From the NCBI GenBank assembly GCA_021186555.1, contig JAJKFL010000002.1, positions 8,879,001 through 8,943,000 of the forward strand: a stretch of DNA of 64,000 bases. Direction: 5' to 3'. This DNA is from Reticulitermes speratus. Lineage: Eukaryota > Arthropoda > Insecta > Blattodea > Rhinotermitidae. Within the stretch, counting starts at the first letter, position 1. Each line of letters starts with the position of its first letter. The position numbers and the translations under genes were made by a program. The notes below the pieces were generated by a model, which was given only the letters and a program-made list of their open reading frames with translations, was not told the origin of the DNA and did not search any database. Shown piece by piece: positions 11,831 through 23,019 of this stretch.

Positions 11831-11987
11831 CACGCACGTACAAAACAACATGCGTGTTTGCATTTTGTGTATTTTATTGGTTACGTTCTTAGATAGCGGA
11901 TGGAAAAAAGAAGATTCATAAGAATAGTGGCAATATTTCTCGAATTTAATCTTCTTTTAAGTGCCTGAACTTTGTGAAGTTATGAAG

Positions 11988-12427
11988 GATTAATTATCTT
12001 TAGTCTTACTTCACCGTGCATTTTTAATCTACAAACAGTCACCAACAAATGCACAAACCATAAATAAGGTATAAATTAACCTTTTATAATTAAACCCCTA
12101 CACATGTTTCGGCTCGCGAGGAGCCATCATCAGGGGTTACAATAGTGCTTATCAAATACTGCGTTGGGTCTGTTAACGACACTCGTAATGTTATTTCACT
12201 ATTTTAACATATGATACAAACGTTTTATTATCTCCTAAACATACTGTGAAATAACATTACGAGTGTCGTTAACAGACCCAACGCAGCATTTGATAAGCAC
12301 TACTGTAACCCCTGAAGATGGCTCCTCGCGAGCCGAAACATGTGTAGGGGTTTAATTATAAAAGGTTAATTTATACCTTATTGATTGTTTGTGCATTTGT
12401 TGGTGACTGTTTGTAGATTAATTATCT
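11988..12427. mobile_element. hammerhead unit with long inverted arms and TSD
   Basis: Bounded by perfect 12-bp direct repeats GATTAATTATCT (11988-11999 and 12416-12427). A tail of about 28 nt (12000-12027, with CTTCACCGTGCAT) is followed by a left arm from about 12028 and a right arm ending about 12415. The arms share AACAAATGCACAA, the hammerhead motifs and AACGCAG/GTTAACAGACC-type text. Motifs: minus 12094-12140 (CTGATGA, GGCTC/GAGCC hairpin, GAAACATGTGTA) and plus 12306-12353 (CTGAAGA, same hairpin). Only the left end has the tail. No coding sequence lies inside. Confidence 0.85.
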
Positions 12428-12429
12428 AT

Positions 12430-13300
12430 TTTTACGCTGTGGCATTTTCTCGCCTTCTGGCAATGGGTCGTGCATACATACTCGTAGATTACGCAGTTTG
12501 TACAGCCTTTATATCTACCTATCTTCTCACAGACGTTCTGTGTTTTCATTTACGGCATTGACCAGGAGCTAATGCTTTCCATTTAATTTCCATCCCTCCT
12601 GCGTTTCTCGGGCCAATATAATGGCGTATATTGAGCGAAGTTGAATGGAAATAGCTACAAAGCATCTCTTTATTTCAGACTACCATGAACAGGAAATGTA
12701 TCAACAGATGTTTACCTTAGCCGACCTTTACAGTAGGTTTAATTTAAGCACATCTTAATTAGTCTGATTAGATTCATGGGTATACAAAATTCAATGAGAC
12801 TGATGTACAAAAATTGTGTCTTAAACCTCACTAGATATGGGCATTTGCAAGCTCCCCTTTCTCGTAATTTACCAAGATTCTTTCTGTATTCGTAGGCATT
12901 CTTAACCCCACTTATATCTCTATAAATACCTCTGCAATTCTTGTTCTTACTCTTTGTTTCAAGCTCATTATTCCTTTTGCAGTTATTTCCCCTTTTGTTC
13001 CTGAAGTACTTATTATTTTAAAGCTTTACACTACTTTGAATGTCTCCAATATTTTCTCGACGATTCTCTAAGCATTGCAATTTAGCATGCTTTGTTGGCT
13101 AGGATGATTTCTAACATTATTCTTCTCTCGGCAACACATTACTTTCTATCTTTGCAAGTTCTCTTATGACCCGGTTATTTTATACATTTCGAAATCCTGT
13201 CGGCATTATGCACTTCCGTATCATTTAGCTCCTTGAAATCTAATTCGCCCATGCAGTACCTTCGGCTTCTAGTTTTATTTTCTGTCCCTAAATTTTAGAA
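12430..13300. other. unannotated stretch
   Basis: No gene recognised. It is pyrimidine-rich on the plus strand in several places (12580-12610, 12890-13050), which could be decayed antisense LINE sequence, but no motif block could be read. Confidence 0.4.
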
Positions 13301-13303
13301 ATC

Positions 13304-13566
13304 CGATCCCAGTGGCCGTGCGGTCTAAGGCGTAGGTCTTCGGCCGCTCGCTTACTAGGATCGTGGGTTCGAATCCCACCGGGGGGAATGGATGTCTGTC
13401 TCTTGTGATTGTTGTGTGATGTCAGGTAGAGGTCTCTGCGACGAGCTGGTCCCTCGTCCAGAGGAGTCCTACCGACTGTGGTGTGTCTCAAATGTGTGTG
13501 ACCATGAAACCTCGACGAAACGAGGAGGCCCAGGCCCATATAGGGCTGTCGAGCCATAAAAAAAAA
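13304..13566 (+). repeat. SINE S1, full length
   Basis: The tRNA-like head starts at GATCCCAGTGGCCGTGCGG (A box TGGCCGTGCGG). Its B box is GGTTCGAATCCCACC near 13366-13380, and the layout recalls class II (Leu/Ser-like) tRNAs. The body runs GGATGTCTGTCTCTTGTG, GTCAGGTAGAGGTCTC, GTGTGTGACCATGAAACC and GGCCCAGGCCCATATAGG, ending in an A run at 13558-13566. RNA polymerase III transcription from the internal boxes is expected for this class. TSD not clear. Confidence 0.85.
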
Positions 13567-13569
13567 CTT

Positions 13570-14325
13570 TTTAGAGTCACCAGACAGTGATATTGTCACA
13601 GTCATTTTCTATAACAGCACAGATATTAATATATTTGGATACCGCACCGTCTTTCTAGACGTGACTGAAATTACAGTTTATTAATACCAGGGGACTTCCA
13701 AAGTATATTTATGAATGTTTCGATGTGTGAACAATGTTCATATAACAATTAGATTTTTGGATGTGGCTAAGTTTACTTCTTTAAAACTCCTGCGTACTTA
13801 AAATATGTGTGTAAAAGGTACTTATATTTAATTTACATTTTAATTTTCAGCTATCGTAAGTTGATAATGAAAAGGAAAGAAACCGAAAGCTGTCAGATTA
13901 GTGGACCTGCTACTTTTGATACTTTTACTAGTATATTCCTTGCGGTATTCTTTACAAAACACTTTTAACGAAATTGCAAAGAATACTCACTGCCTTCTTC
14001 AGAGGAGACTTCAGAAGCTGCTAAAGGGCAGTAATATGGTCCAATAGTTTAGTAAGTCGGTCAAAGAGAAGCAGTTGCATTGAAACTCGTACTTTTGAAA
14101 CTCCGGTTTTCGTAGTTTGTCGTGGCGGTTGTTCAAGTCTGCTTTGCTGTAGCAACTTTAAACTTTGAAACAACTTCGACATAGGACGCGGAAGAACTCG
14201 AAAGCCATTAGAGGCCGCCAATACCCTAAGGAGAAGAACATAAACCACAGAGCCTTCTGCTGGACTGCGCACATTTTGTGCTGTTGCAGTTATATTTAGG
14301 TAATGTCAGGTTACAATGCGCCAGT
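13570..14325. other. unannotated stretch
   Basis: Nothing recognised. A small frame on the minus strand near 14021-14272 has no family resemblance. Confidence 0.4.
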
Positions 14326-14328
14326 GGA

Positions 14329-14480
14329 ACACACTAGCTCATGGATTAGTGTGCTGGGCTCTTGCGTGAATGATCATTACTAGGCATAAAATTGTATGCA
14401 TTTTACAATAAGCAAAATGCATATAATTCTAAGCTCAGTCATAACGCATGGGTTTGAATCCAGCTCCATCTCCTGTTAGA
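14329..14480 (+). repeat. possible tRNA-like SINE head with an internal insertion
   Basis: TAGCTCATGGATTAGTGTGCTGGGCTC resembles a tRNA D-arm region. GGTTTGAATCCAGC near 14450-14463 resembles a B box. The two are separated by an AT-rich near-palindrome (AAATTGTATGCATTTTACAATAAGCAAAATGCAT) that looks inserted. No known body follows. Confidence 0.3.
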
Positions 14481-14499
14481 GTTTTCTTATTGATCGCAA

Positions 14500-14735
14500 C
14501 CGTAAATATGTGTATTCTTATTATTCACTCATTCAACCAATGAATGCACTTATAAATAAATTTTCACTATACCCTACATATGTTTCGGCCTTAATTTGGC
14601 CATCATCAGGGGTAACTTGCTATGTACACTTCACTTATCACTGTCCATTTGGCACTGTTATTCAACTATTATTAAGTCAGTGTTACTACTTTACACTGGA
14701 AGTCACAAGTATATATATATATATATAAGGTTTTA
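14500..14735 (-). mobile_element. hammerhead unit arm, B-type
   Basis: At 14571-14613 the minus strand has CTGATGA, T, GGCC...GGCC, GAAACATATGTA, with stem I of five pairs between ACCC and GGGU plus one more. The flanks match the left arm of the unit at 29.9 kb: AACCAATGAATGCAC upstream, then GTCCATTTGGCA, GTCACAAGTATAT downstream. The second arm is not seen, so the unit is truncated near the (TA)n at 14711-14726. Confidence 0.7.
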
Positions 14736-15287
14736 CAGGTAATTTTCTTGAATTCGTTCGGTGTATATGACGTCCATTCGTTTTCGAACTATATCGGCAC
14801 TGCACTTTTTGTAGGGTGTTTGTCGTTATTATCTATTGAGATCGTCGAGTTTATTAAAACTTGTTATTAAATTATTTAAACTATTAAAACTGTTAAAATC
14901 TTTGGTTATGTTTATATTGAAGTACCTTGGGCCACGAAGATGGAGGCATCAAGCTCTTCATCCAGACTTTGTGTTCTACCGCTCTACATTGCAAAATAAC
15001 CCTTGAATCTTCTTTGTATTCATCCTGGTTTTCTGTACACAAACTAAATAAGCTGTAATTTGTACATTCAACTATATAAAGTGTATACAAGAAGCTTAAT
15101 GAGGTCTGTCTATCTCTCTGTTTGTCTGTGTTTCATCTCTGAGATTTCATGACAAATTTCAATGAAGTTGTGTTTTGGAAATTGACACTAAACAATTTTG
15201 ACGAAGTTAAACTCCTCTCGGTCCAATATAATTCGTTATTTCTTGAAAGCGACGGAAATTTAACGATTCTTCCAAAAAATGTTGTCG

Positions 15288-15669
15288 ACCTCGGTGGACT
15301 AGTGGTTAGCGTGCTCGCCACTGGACCCAAGGTTCGCGGGTTCGATCCCGACCGTCGATGGATTTTTAAGGGTGATAAAAATCCGGAGCACCACTTCCTT
15401 CGGAGGGGAAGTAAAGCCGTCAGTCCCATGTAAACGGCATGAAAAAGAACCTTACGGCATGAATAGAACTAGTAGTGCTTGTAAGCAAAATTAAGAGGCC
15501 ATTTCTCACCCAAGTCTCCTGACTGACTGCCAGATGGCTCTGGCAATCACATAAGGATCGAGTTGAAAAAGCGCGGCCAGTAAGCCGGTCCCTCACTGCT
15601 GCAAAAGCACAAATACCTCGTAACCTCGGAAAGAGGAGGCCCAAGCCCATATAGGGCTGTCGAACCATG

Positions 15670-15705
<36 letters not shown>
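15288..15705 (+). repeat. SINE S5, full length
   Basis: The tRNA-like head is CCTCGGTGGACTAGTGGTTAG with B box GGGTTCGATCCCG at about 15339-15351. The body has CTTCGGAGGGGAAGTAAAGCC, CAGATGGCTCTGGC and a 3' domain GGAGGCCCAAGCCCATATAGG near 15630. The end is an (ATT)n tract at about 15670-15703. A second copy, on the minus strand with a perfect TSD, is at 2907-3321. Confidence 0.85.
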
Positions 15706-15706
<1 letters not shown>

Positions 15707-15749
15707 CAAAAATGTTAATCACAAACGGTTAAACATGTGTTTTCCAGAT

Positions 15750-16960
15750 AAGAATATATCTTTTATCTGTTGTTCCTCATTATCTCACTATCTCACTAGC
15801 TCCGCACGTCATTCATCTCGGCATTAAATGGAGGTGTGCAGAGAATTTCACGCCCTGGCTGTTTAACTCTCCGGGAACAGTCCTCATTAAACAGTGAGTT
15901 AGAAACTGGAGGCTTGAATGGATTTCAGAGCCGGTCCGGGCGCTTTGGAAGACAAATATCTCTTGCGCAAAAATTCCTTGGTCCCCCGGCTCTAGAATAA
16001 TCAGTTGAAGAAGTGATCCATCCCGACTTCTTCTACGCCTTACCTTGTACCTAGATAGTAAAGGCGAAAGGTTGAAGAGTGGGATTACGTTTTCTTATTG
16101 TTGTGCTTATGAATTCGTAAGAACATTAATTCTTATCACTTATAATTAATAATAATGTTATTTTAATACTTTTTTGTAGCTAAAGGCATATTATTCTGCC
16201 TCTGTTTTGCAATTCCAGACAACAATTTATGGCGTTACAAACACAAATATTGTGCGTTAAATACAGGAATGCAGAAAAAGATTGTGGAGTTGGTTTTTCA
16301 AATTAAACAACGCAGAACTTGTTATGAGTGTTTCCACTTTTCATTTATTCAGATGTGTAATAGCTTCTCTAGCTCGGTTTTATTAAGCTCAGTTTAGCTC
16401 TGAAGTGACATTTCATTTTTAATCAAGACTTCTTTCACGCGCTATGTCAATTATTATAATTGCAGGGCGAAATATTTAGGTGCTCTTCTATAAACACAAG
16501 AGAGAAAGATGATGGAAATTCTTTGAAAAAACAATACTTTTGCAGCAAGGGATAACCAACCAGTTGTTCGCAGTCAACTTGATGCCTTCGGAAGTGTCTC
16601 TGAGTGCCGGAAAGGAATATAAAACATTTATAAAAAGTTCTTAATTTTTCGCCGATAATAGAGCGTCATGTCTTCTTTTTCAGTCTATGAAAATAAATAC
16701 TGTGTAATGCCGAGAACTTATAAATGTTTTAATTTTGCTTAGGTGTAATTTGAGCTAAAGGGTGGATGCAAATACCGGAGGTATTTTATAACAAATTCGA
16801 GCCTGCTTAATTATTAATAAAGTTAGGTGCACTGTAAAGTGTAGGGCGTCGAAGGTTTTAGCAAATGTCTGAAGTTATAACACAAGTGTAAATCTGAAGG
16901 TTCAGTTATTCTGGGGTGTTACGCTGTGTCGTTGGGTCAATAAGCGTCGAATCTTTCGAA
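15750..16960. other. unannotated stretch
   Basis: No gene or named repeat is recognised. Short open frames only. Confidence 0.45.
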
Positions 16961-16962
16961 GG

Positions 16963-17002
16963 AATATGCTTCCTCTGTCTTCAGGATAGGACCTGTTACC
17001 AC
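16963..17002 (-). ncRNA. solo hammerhead-like motif, diverged
   Basis: The minus strand reads CCTGAAGACAGAGGAAGC, then a complementary TTCCTTC, then GAAAGATTC. That is a CTGANGA box, a hairpin of five to seven pairs and a GAAA box in the right order. The stem III/GUH part is not intact. It may be a decayed solo arm. It lies just upstream of the 114-bp array. Confidence 0.35.
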
Positions 17003-17201
17003 ACTTAGAGTACCCTAGTTTTATTGTCACCGTTGTCGCTCCTAATCTATTAACGGGTTCGCGCATCTGTCATGCGCTGCAGTGGCCTCCATTGTCAAAA
17101 CGCTGATCACTTTAAACCCCAGTGGTTAATATATACACCACCAATCTTAACATTCAACAGTTCTACGTTCTGCCCACACAGTGTATTGATGTGTTTTATA
17201 T

Positions 17202-18143
17202 GGATCTCAGAACAAACAGCGATTATTTCCCTGTACAGCATTAACTGACTGGTTTGTATAACTGAGACGGAGTGTGTTTACTGCGCGGTACGGACTGTAT
17301 TTATGTGTTTTGTGTGGATCTCAGAACAAACAGCGATTATTTCACTGTACAACATTAACTGACTGGTTTGTATAACTGAGACGGAGTGTGTTTACTGCGC
17401 GGTACGGACTGTATTTATGTGTTTTGTGTGGATCTCAGAACAAACAGCGATTATTTCCCTGTACAGCATTAACTGACTGGTTTGTATAACTGAGACGGAG
17501 TGTGTTTACTGCGCGGTACGGACTGTATTTATGTGTTTTGTGTGGATCTCAGAACAAACAGCGATTATTTCACTGTACAACATTAACTGACTGGTTTGTA
17601 TAACTGAGACGGAGTGTGTTTACTGCGCGGTACGGACTGTATTTATGTGTTTTGTGTGGATCTCAGAACAAACAGCGATTATTTCACTGTACAACATTAA
17701 CTGACTGGTTTGTATAACTGAGACGGAGTGTGTTTACTGCGCGGTACGGACTGTATTTATGTGTTTTGTGTGGATCTCAGAACAAACAGCGATTATTTCC
17801 CTGTACAGCATTAACTGACTGGTTTGTATAACTGAGACGGAGTGTGTTTACTGCGCGGTACGGACTGTATTTATGTGTTTTGTGTGGATCTCAGAACAAA
17901 CAGCGATTATTTCACTGTACAGCATTAACTGACTGGTTTGTATAACTGAGACGGAGTGTGTTTACTGCGCGGTACGGACTGTATTTATGTGTTTTGTGTG
18001 GATCTCAGAACAAACAGCGATTATTTCACTGTACAGCATTAACTGACTGGTTTGTATAACTGAGACGGAGTGTGTTTACTGCGCGGTACGGACTGTATTT
18101 ATGTGTTTTGTGTGGATCTCAGAACAAACAGCGATTGTTTCCC
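17202..18143 (+). repeat. 114-bp tandem array, eight full units plus a partial
   Basis: Units begin at GGATCTCAGAACAAACAGCG at 17202, 17316, 17430, 17544, 17658, 17772, 17886 and 18000, with a partial at 18114: exactly 114 bp each. Identity is near complete. At two linked sites the units are of three types, in order a b a b b a c c (CCCTGTACAGC, CACTGTACAAC, CACTGTACAGC). The period is divisible by three, but every frame is stopped. Single diverged relatives occur at about 21.4 kb (minus), 31.1 kb (plus) and 37.8 kb (minus), so the array is an amplified internal piece of a dispersed repeat. Confidence 0.95.
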
Positions 18144-18392
18144 TAAGTATCACTGCCTGTGCGAAAGTATTCCTAACGTAAGAATTTTAATACTTTCCTC
18201 CCTCATTTTAACGTGTTCATAACCAATAGTCACGAAAATATGTTAGTGACTACTGTTGTGACCAGTAGAAGTATGATCATCTGCCCGACACTGCAATTGT
18301 ATCAAAGTAATAGTTACTAAAAAAACTCTTATTAAATTTGATAGTGAAATATGGACAATTCGGAAAGTAGATCAGAAATACCTCGAATGTTT

Positions 18393-18760
18393 TTAAATGT
18401 GGTGCTGGAGAAGAATGGAGAAGATAAGTTGGACCGATCGTGCGAGAAATGAAGAAGTATTACATAGAGTGAAGGAGAAGAGAAATATTCTACATACAAA
18501 AAAACAATGGAAGGCTAACTGGATTGGTCACATATTGCTTAGGAACTGCCTTATAAAGCACGTTATTGAAAGAAAGATAGCGGAAAGAATAGAAGTGACG
18601 GGAGGACGAGGAATAAGACGTAATCAGCTATTGGATTACCTAAGGAAACGACAGGGTACTGTAAATTGAAAGAGGAAGCGCTAGACCGCACTCTATGGAG
18701 AACTCGCTTTGGAATAGCCTATGGACCTGTCGTAAGACAGAAAACAGAATGAATGACCAG
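18393..18760 (+). pseudogene. LINE ORF2 C-terminal fragment (second LINE type)
   Basis: About 90 open codons from 18397: WCWRRMEKISWTDRARNEEV, VKEKRNILHTKKQWKANWIG, then HILLRNCLIKHVIERKI and RIEVTGGRGIRRNQLLDYL. After a stop comes a piece reading LKEEALDRTLWRTRFG near 18665-18720. This is the familiar C-terminal tail of insect endonuclease/reverse-transcriptase LINE ORFs (WRRMxxISWTDxxRNEEVL...WIGHILRRNCLLKHVIEGKI). The RT domain is absent, so the copy is 5'-truncated. A related tail lies at 20520-20605. Confidence 0.8.
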
Positions 18761-19099
18761 TTCCTTTCACTGCACTTCTACGTAACCTCTTATTTTGCCA
18801 ACTTAAATCACTTCCTCCCAAACGCACTTGCCAGACTACAGTGAAGTGTCGTAAACCGAATGACCACAGAGAGGACTGATTTATTCTTTTAACAATTTGA
18901 AAATGTCCTCTTCTCCTACATCTGACTCATAATTACTTTGCTTTTTCTCAATTAATGGGCGAATAGCAAACCTAAGTGTAGAGAGCAGGGCTTCGTAAAG
19001 GGAAGTTATAATTTTGTTCGATTGTTAACAGTATCTATATTCCTCGCTGTAACTTTTACCGCGTGGTGTCTCCGCTAGAATCACTCCCCTCCGGAGATC

Positions 19100-19520
19100 C
19101 GAATGAGTGAGTTTACCTCTGGATTGTTTTGTCTCCAGAGGAAGAATCTCGCATTTGTCTCTGTTTCTGGGAGAGACTATCCAGGAAAAGTAATAATGTG
19201 GTAGTTTTTCCATTTGCTTTCCACATCGCAGTACAGCAGCCGTTCGGACCACTCTGGTCACGCCTGTTGCTACACGATCATGAATCATCTCGAGCATCAT
19301 TTGCTCTGTGCTTCAAGTCGCTACTGATGTCGCTGCTTCCGGCATCAGGGGAGTTTTTATTGGATTTCCCATCTCCTAGGCATCTCTCTTCGTCTGGTTC
19401 CTACCCTCTTGATCTGTCCAGCTTGGGAGACCCTACTGGTAGCAATGCTACCGCCGGCTTATCTCTCAGGGTCACTGGAACTCACAAGCCCCTCCACCAC
19501 GACAAGGTGGAGATACCAAA
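19100..19520 (+). repeat. probable retroelement 3' end, unclassified
   Basis: A GC-richer island with the text CTTGGGAGACCCTACTGGTA, GCAATGCTACCGCC, CAGGGTCACTGGAACTCACA and CCTCCACCACGACAAGGTGG. I recall similar text as a recurrent 3' end in insect genomes, but cannot name the family. Open frames of up to 136 codons (19129-19539) exist, but their reading (proline/serine-rich) matches no protein I know. Confidence 0.4.
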
Positions 19521-20032
19521 AAAGGGGTGTCAACAGTAAACGTGCATTAATTTTGAGTACCAAAATTTGTTATGCAAGAACTCCTGGTGTAGAGCCAATG
19601 TCAACTAAGCAGAATTATTTCTTTAAATCCTCACACATCTTTTTAAAGAGAGCCAAAATTAAATGTAGGACAATGTTGCATCATATTTTGTGATTATTAA
19701 TAGAACATTAAATTCTTTTTGATGATAGAGCAACCTAAGTGCAAGTGACATCGTATTGAAACTGGAGTCATTTTTTACATAATATTTGGACAATAGTGAG
19801 GAAGGTCAATACAGATTACTTTCATGGAATCCTCGAAAAAGTGCGGGCCTCGTAGCTAGTGTGCGCGCGTACATAATATCAGCGTAATATTCTGCTTGCA
19901 CACTGACTCTACCAGAGTGTCAACACGTAACATGCCGTCCATATTTGTAATTATGAAAATCAAAGCAGTGTTCCTTACAAGACTTGAAAGGAAATTTATG
20001 AATTGTTCCATACACACATTCGTATTTACAGC

Positions 20033-20280
20033 TACCGTGGTTTATATAAGTTTTAAAACTTTCGCGGCGACATGATTCAATATAGTTTTCTCGGGCGCAC
20101 AGCCGCGTCAATTCGTTTGAATACAACGTTTCGGGGACTAGCTCCGTCCCCATCCTCAGGCAAAACTGATTTAAATCAGTTTTGCCTGAGGATGGGGACG
20201 GAGCTAGTCCCCGAAACGTTGTATTCAAACGAATTGACGCGGCTGTGCGCCCGAGAAAACTATATTGTACCGTAGTTTAT
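20033..20280. mobile_element. 221-bp palindromic hammerhead unit, copy 2
   Basis: Near-identical in sequence and identical in length to copy 1 at 11.1 kb. The unit is 20047-20267, flanked by a 13-bp duplication with one mismatch (TACCGTGGTTTAT at 20033-20045, TACCGTAGTTTAT at 20268-20280). The tail begins TAAGTTTTAAAAC and has CTTTCGCGGCG. Arms meet at TGATTTAAATCA. Hammerhead-like motifs lie on minus (about 20118-20164) and plus (about 20181-20227). A T/C difference from copy 1 near the outer ends (TAGTTTTCTCG versus TAGTCTTCTCG) is present on both arms of each copy. Confidence 0.85.
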
Positions 20281-20519
20281 TTGATATTGCTATGAAACAG
20301 AAAGCAATGTAGCTATAGAATTTGCGCTGCCTGATTTTTGCTGTTTTACGTTTTAAGCCTACAAGCATATATAAAATTCTGAGCAGAGGAAAGACTTTTT
20401 CCTAGGTGTATAAATTTCTCTTTATACTTACGTATTAATATTTAATTCTTACTTTATTTTACTTTTGTGAAGACCTTTTATTGGTTCATATTCTCGAACT
20501 GTTAAATTTTCTAGACGAC

Positions 20520-20605
20520 ACTGGAATTTGAAAGAGGAAGCACTAGATCACACTCTCTGGAGAAGTCGCTTTGGAAGAGGCTATGGACCTGTCGCAAGAA
20601 AAGCT
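20520..20605 (+). pseudogene. LINE ORF2 last-codons fragment
   Basis: Reads LKEEALDHTLWRSRFGRGYG then PVARK, the extreme C-terminus of the LINE type at 18393. Only the last 25 or so codons are present, typical of extreme 5' truncation. Confidence 0.7.
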
Positions 20606-20837
20606 TTTAGTTATTGGTATTTAATCTAAGATTATAGAAAGACTTTACATGGAAAATGTGTTATTTGACATTTCGAAAATCCCAGTGACAAATTCTAAAT
20701 ATCTTTAGAGATATGTTAGGCTGCCTAGAAGCCTGCGTCCTTTCTGGACCTACATGAAGTGTTGCCAATATTGCTCCCAATTCACAGATCGCTCCTTTAC
20801 CATTTGTTATAGTGATTATGGTAAATTTAGTATGTGG

Positions 20838-21110
20838 TTAGAATAACGGATGCATACCTGGGGTCGCTAATCGTGGTTTCTCATCACGGTGGCCCGGTTT
20901 CAATACCCTGATAGTCCAAATGGACTTTGTGTTAGGCAGAGTGTCAATGAAGCTTGTTATCAGAGTGTTTCGATTTGCCTGTGTCAATTGTCATTCTACC
21001 AACTGCTCCACATCCATTCATCAATCATCCGCCGTATAGACAATGGCCTCTTCAGGGGCCGCAGATCCATGCAGATACAGACTCATCCACCCACAGGAGA
21101 ACAAAACAAA
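20838..21110 (+). repeat. SINE S3-like copy, diverged
   Basis: The head GGGGTCGCTAATCGTGG...GGCCCGGTTTCAATACCC is followed by GTCCAAATGGACTTTGTG, TTAGGCAGAGTG and TCCACATCCATTC...ATCCGCCG. The order agrees with S3 at 28.9 and 61.4 kb (GTCCACGTTGGATTTGTG, TTCCACATCTCTCATACCACC). Old copy. Confidence 0.45.
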
Positions 21111-21397
21111 CGATGTGTGGCCGTTCTCCAGTGGCGTTACGTTTATACTAAATTCAGCGAAAATTAGTCACGCCAACAGAGACGTGACTCAATGCAGTGT
21201 TATAAGTAAGATTAATAGGCTAGACTGAACCCGACGAAATGTGAATGTTGCTAAGATTATTGTAAGAAACGTGGCGATAAACACAATTAAATGTCGTGTG
21301 ATATTTTGTTCAGGTTTCGACTTCGTCTCGGCTGTAAGAGCGACTGTACTCTTTACCGTTTAAAGAAGAAAATTAACCTGAGTTACATTTAAATATT

Positions 21398-21500
21398 CAG
21401 TCCGTACCGCGCTGTAAACACAATCCGTCTTGGTCATAAAAACCAGTTAATGCTGTGTACGGAAATAATCACTGTTTTTTTTCTTCTGGGAACCATACTA
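21398..21500 (-). repeat. diverged single copy of the 114-bp array family
   Basis: On the minus strand: CAGTGATTATTTCCGTACAC, AGCATTAACTGG, then CGGATTGTGTTTACAGCGCG and GTACGGACTGA. This follows the 114-bp unit order (GCGATTATTTCCCTGTACAG, AGCATTAACTGACTGG, GAGTGTGTTTACTGCGCGG, TACGGACTG). Confidence 0.7.
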
Positions 21501-21978
21501 AACACATACATGCATTCTGTGGTCAGAATGGAGAACTGATGAATGTTAAACCTAGTGGGACTCAGGTGATTAAGATGTTTTCTGATCCCAGCTCTTCCAG
21601 AACAATCCTGGATTCACGCAGCGATGCGTACAGACCACCTGTGTATTTCATACCTTACATTTCGCCAGTTTAATTCGTTCTGCTAGTTGTCGCTGTATAA
21701 ACTACGCAGTTTAAAAGGAGTCCATAAATAAATCAACAACTGATCAATCATACAAAATTCCATGAATACACATCAACAGATGGAAAAATGTAATGTATTT
21801 TCTGGGATAAAAGCTGATCATCAGATGCTAGTAACAACATAGTAGTTCAGTTTTGGGCTGAATATGCAAGTATGTTTTAGCCACTCTCTTTTTGTGCTTA
21901 TCTGGAGTAAAGTTTTGCAGATTTACCAAATATTTTGACTCGTTCGCAATAAAAAGTTTAATTAATTGTTCCTACTAG

Positions 21979-22380
21979 TCACACTATGTCTGTCTGTGTA
22001 GGCAACCGCATGTAACAATTCCAGAACCGTATAGAAGGATTGTTTTGATTTTTATACTGTGAATTTTGCTAACATGTGTCCAGATATTTAAGTTTTGAAG
22101 AGCCATAAAATACTCGTTAAATAATCATCTACAGGCTTTCTTCTTTTACGGTGAAATTTGGTAAAATTTGTACGGGCGAAAAATTTTATCTTCGAAGTGT
22201 GTAGCAATAAGTGTAAAACAAATTTATTGTGTGTCCAATACACTATTTAATACGTATTGCTTTTCCACGGCAACAATGTTTATGTGAACACGCCTCAATG
22301 TTACCTTACAGTACCTTGCCTCTCTTTTTGCATATTTCCATTGGTGAAAAATTGTGCAGAATTGTTAAAAGGCATTTGCA
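21979..22380 (+). repeat. dispersed repeat, copy 1
   Basis: Starts near a TCTGTCTGTG run and shares with 36675-37060 the text ATACTGCTTTTCCACGGCAA-like (here CGTATTGCTTTTCCACGGC), AACAATG, GAACACGCCTCAATGTTACC and TTGCCTCTC. No coding potential is recognised and no family name is assigned. Both copies are on the plus strand. Confidence 0.5.
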
Positions 22381-22399
22381 AACTATGAATACGAAATGG

Positions 22400-23010
22400 G
22401 CTTTACTCTGATACATTCTGTGGTGGATCTAAATGCAACAGGACCCATAGGGATACTGAATTTTTTTCCCGGTGCATTTCTGTATATCAATTTTAATTTA
22501 AATTTGATTTACATTTGGCAGTGGATTGACTGTGAGGCCAGAGATGATATACGTAAATCATGGAGCAAGCTGGTGTGCGGACAAATGCCCAGCAATTGTA
22601 TTTGGGTGGTACATGGTACAGATATAACTGCTATCGGCTGCCTACAGATGCTGCGCTCTGCTGACACAGACAACACGATGTTTGAGATCAGAGAGCTTCC
22701 CTTGTGATTGCGATAGTATTATTGGCCTGGGTACATGGCCGTGAACAGCCAATTTCAGTTGACAAGCGTTATCGATTTAACCATATGAACCCTGAATTAC
22801 GTCCAAATAGCAGGCCTATAAAAATGCACTTACTCTCTCACAGGAAACACACTGCTTCTCCCAAACTGGTTAACGATGTTTAGGGAAATAATCACCCTTT
22901 ATTTTGAGATTAATGTAAGACACATACTTGCAACTTGTAGACAAAATTAACATATTTAAATGTTAAATTACGTGATCAATGTAAAAGAACTTTCGTTTAA
23001 AGTGTTTAAA
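22400..23010. other. unannotated stretch
   Basis: A plus-strand open frame at 22396-22707 (about 100 codons) has no family I recognise. The rest is AT-rich with nothing notable. Confidence 0.35.
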
Positions 23011-23019
23011 ATGACGTTT

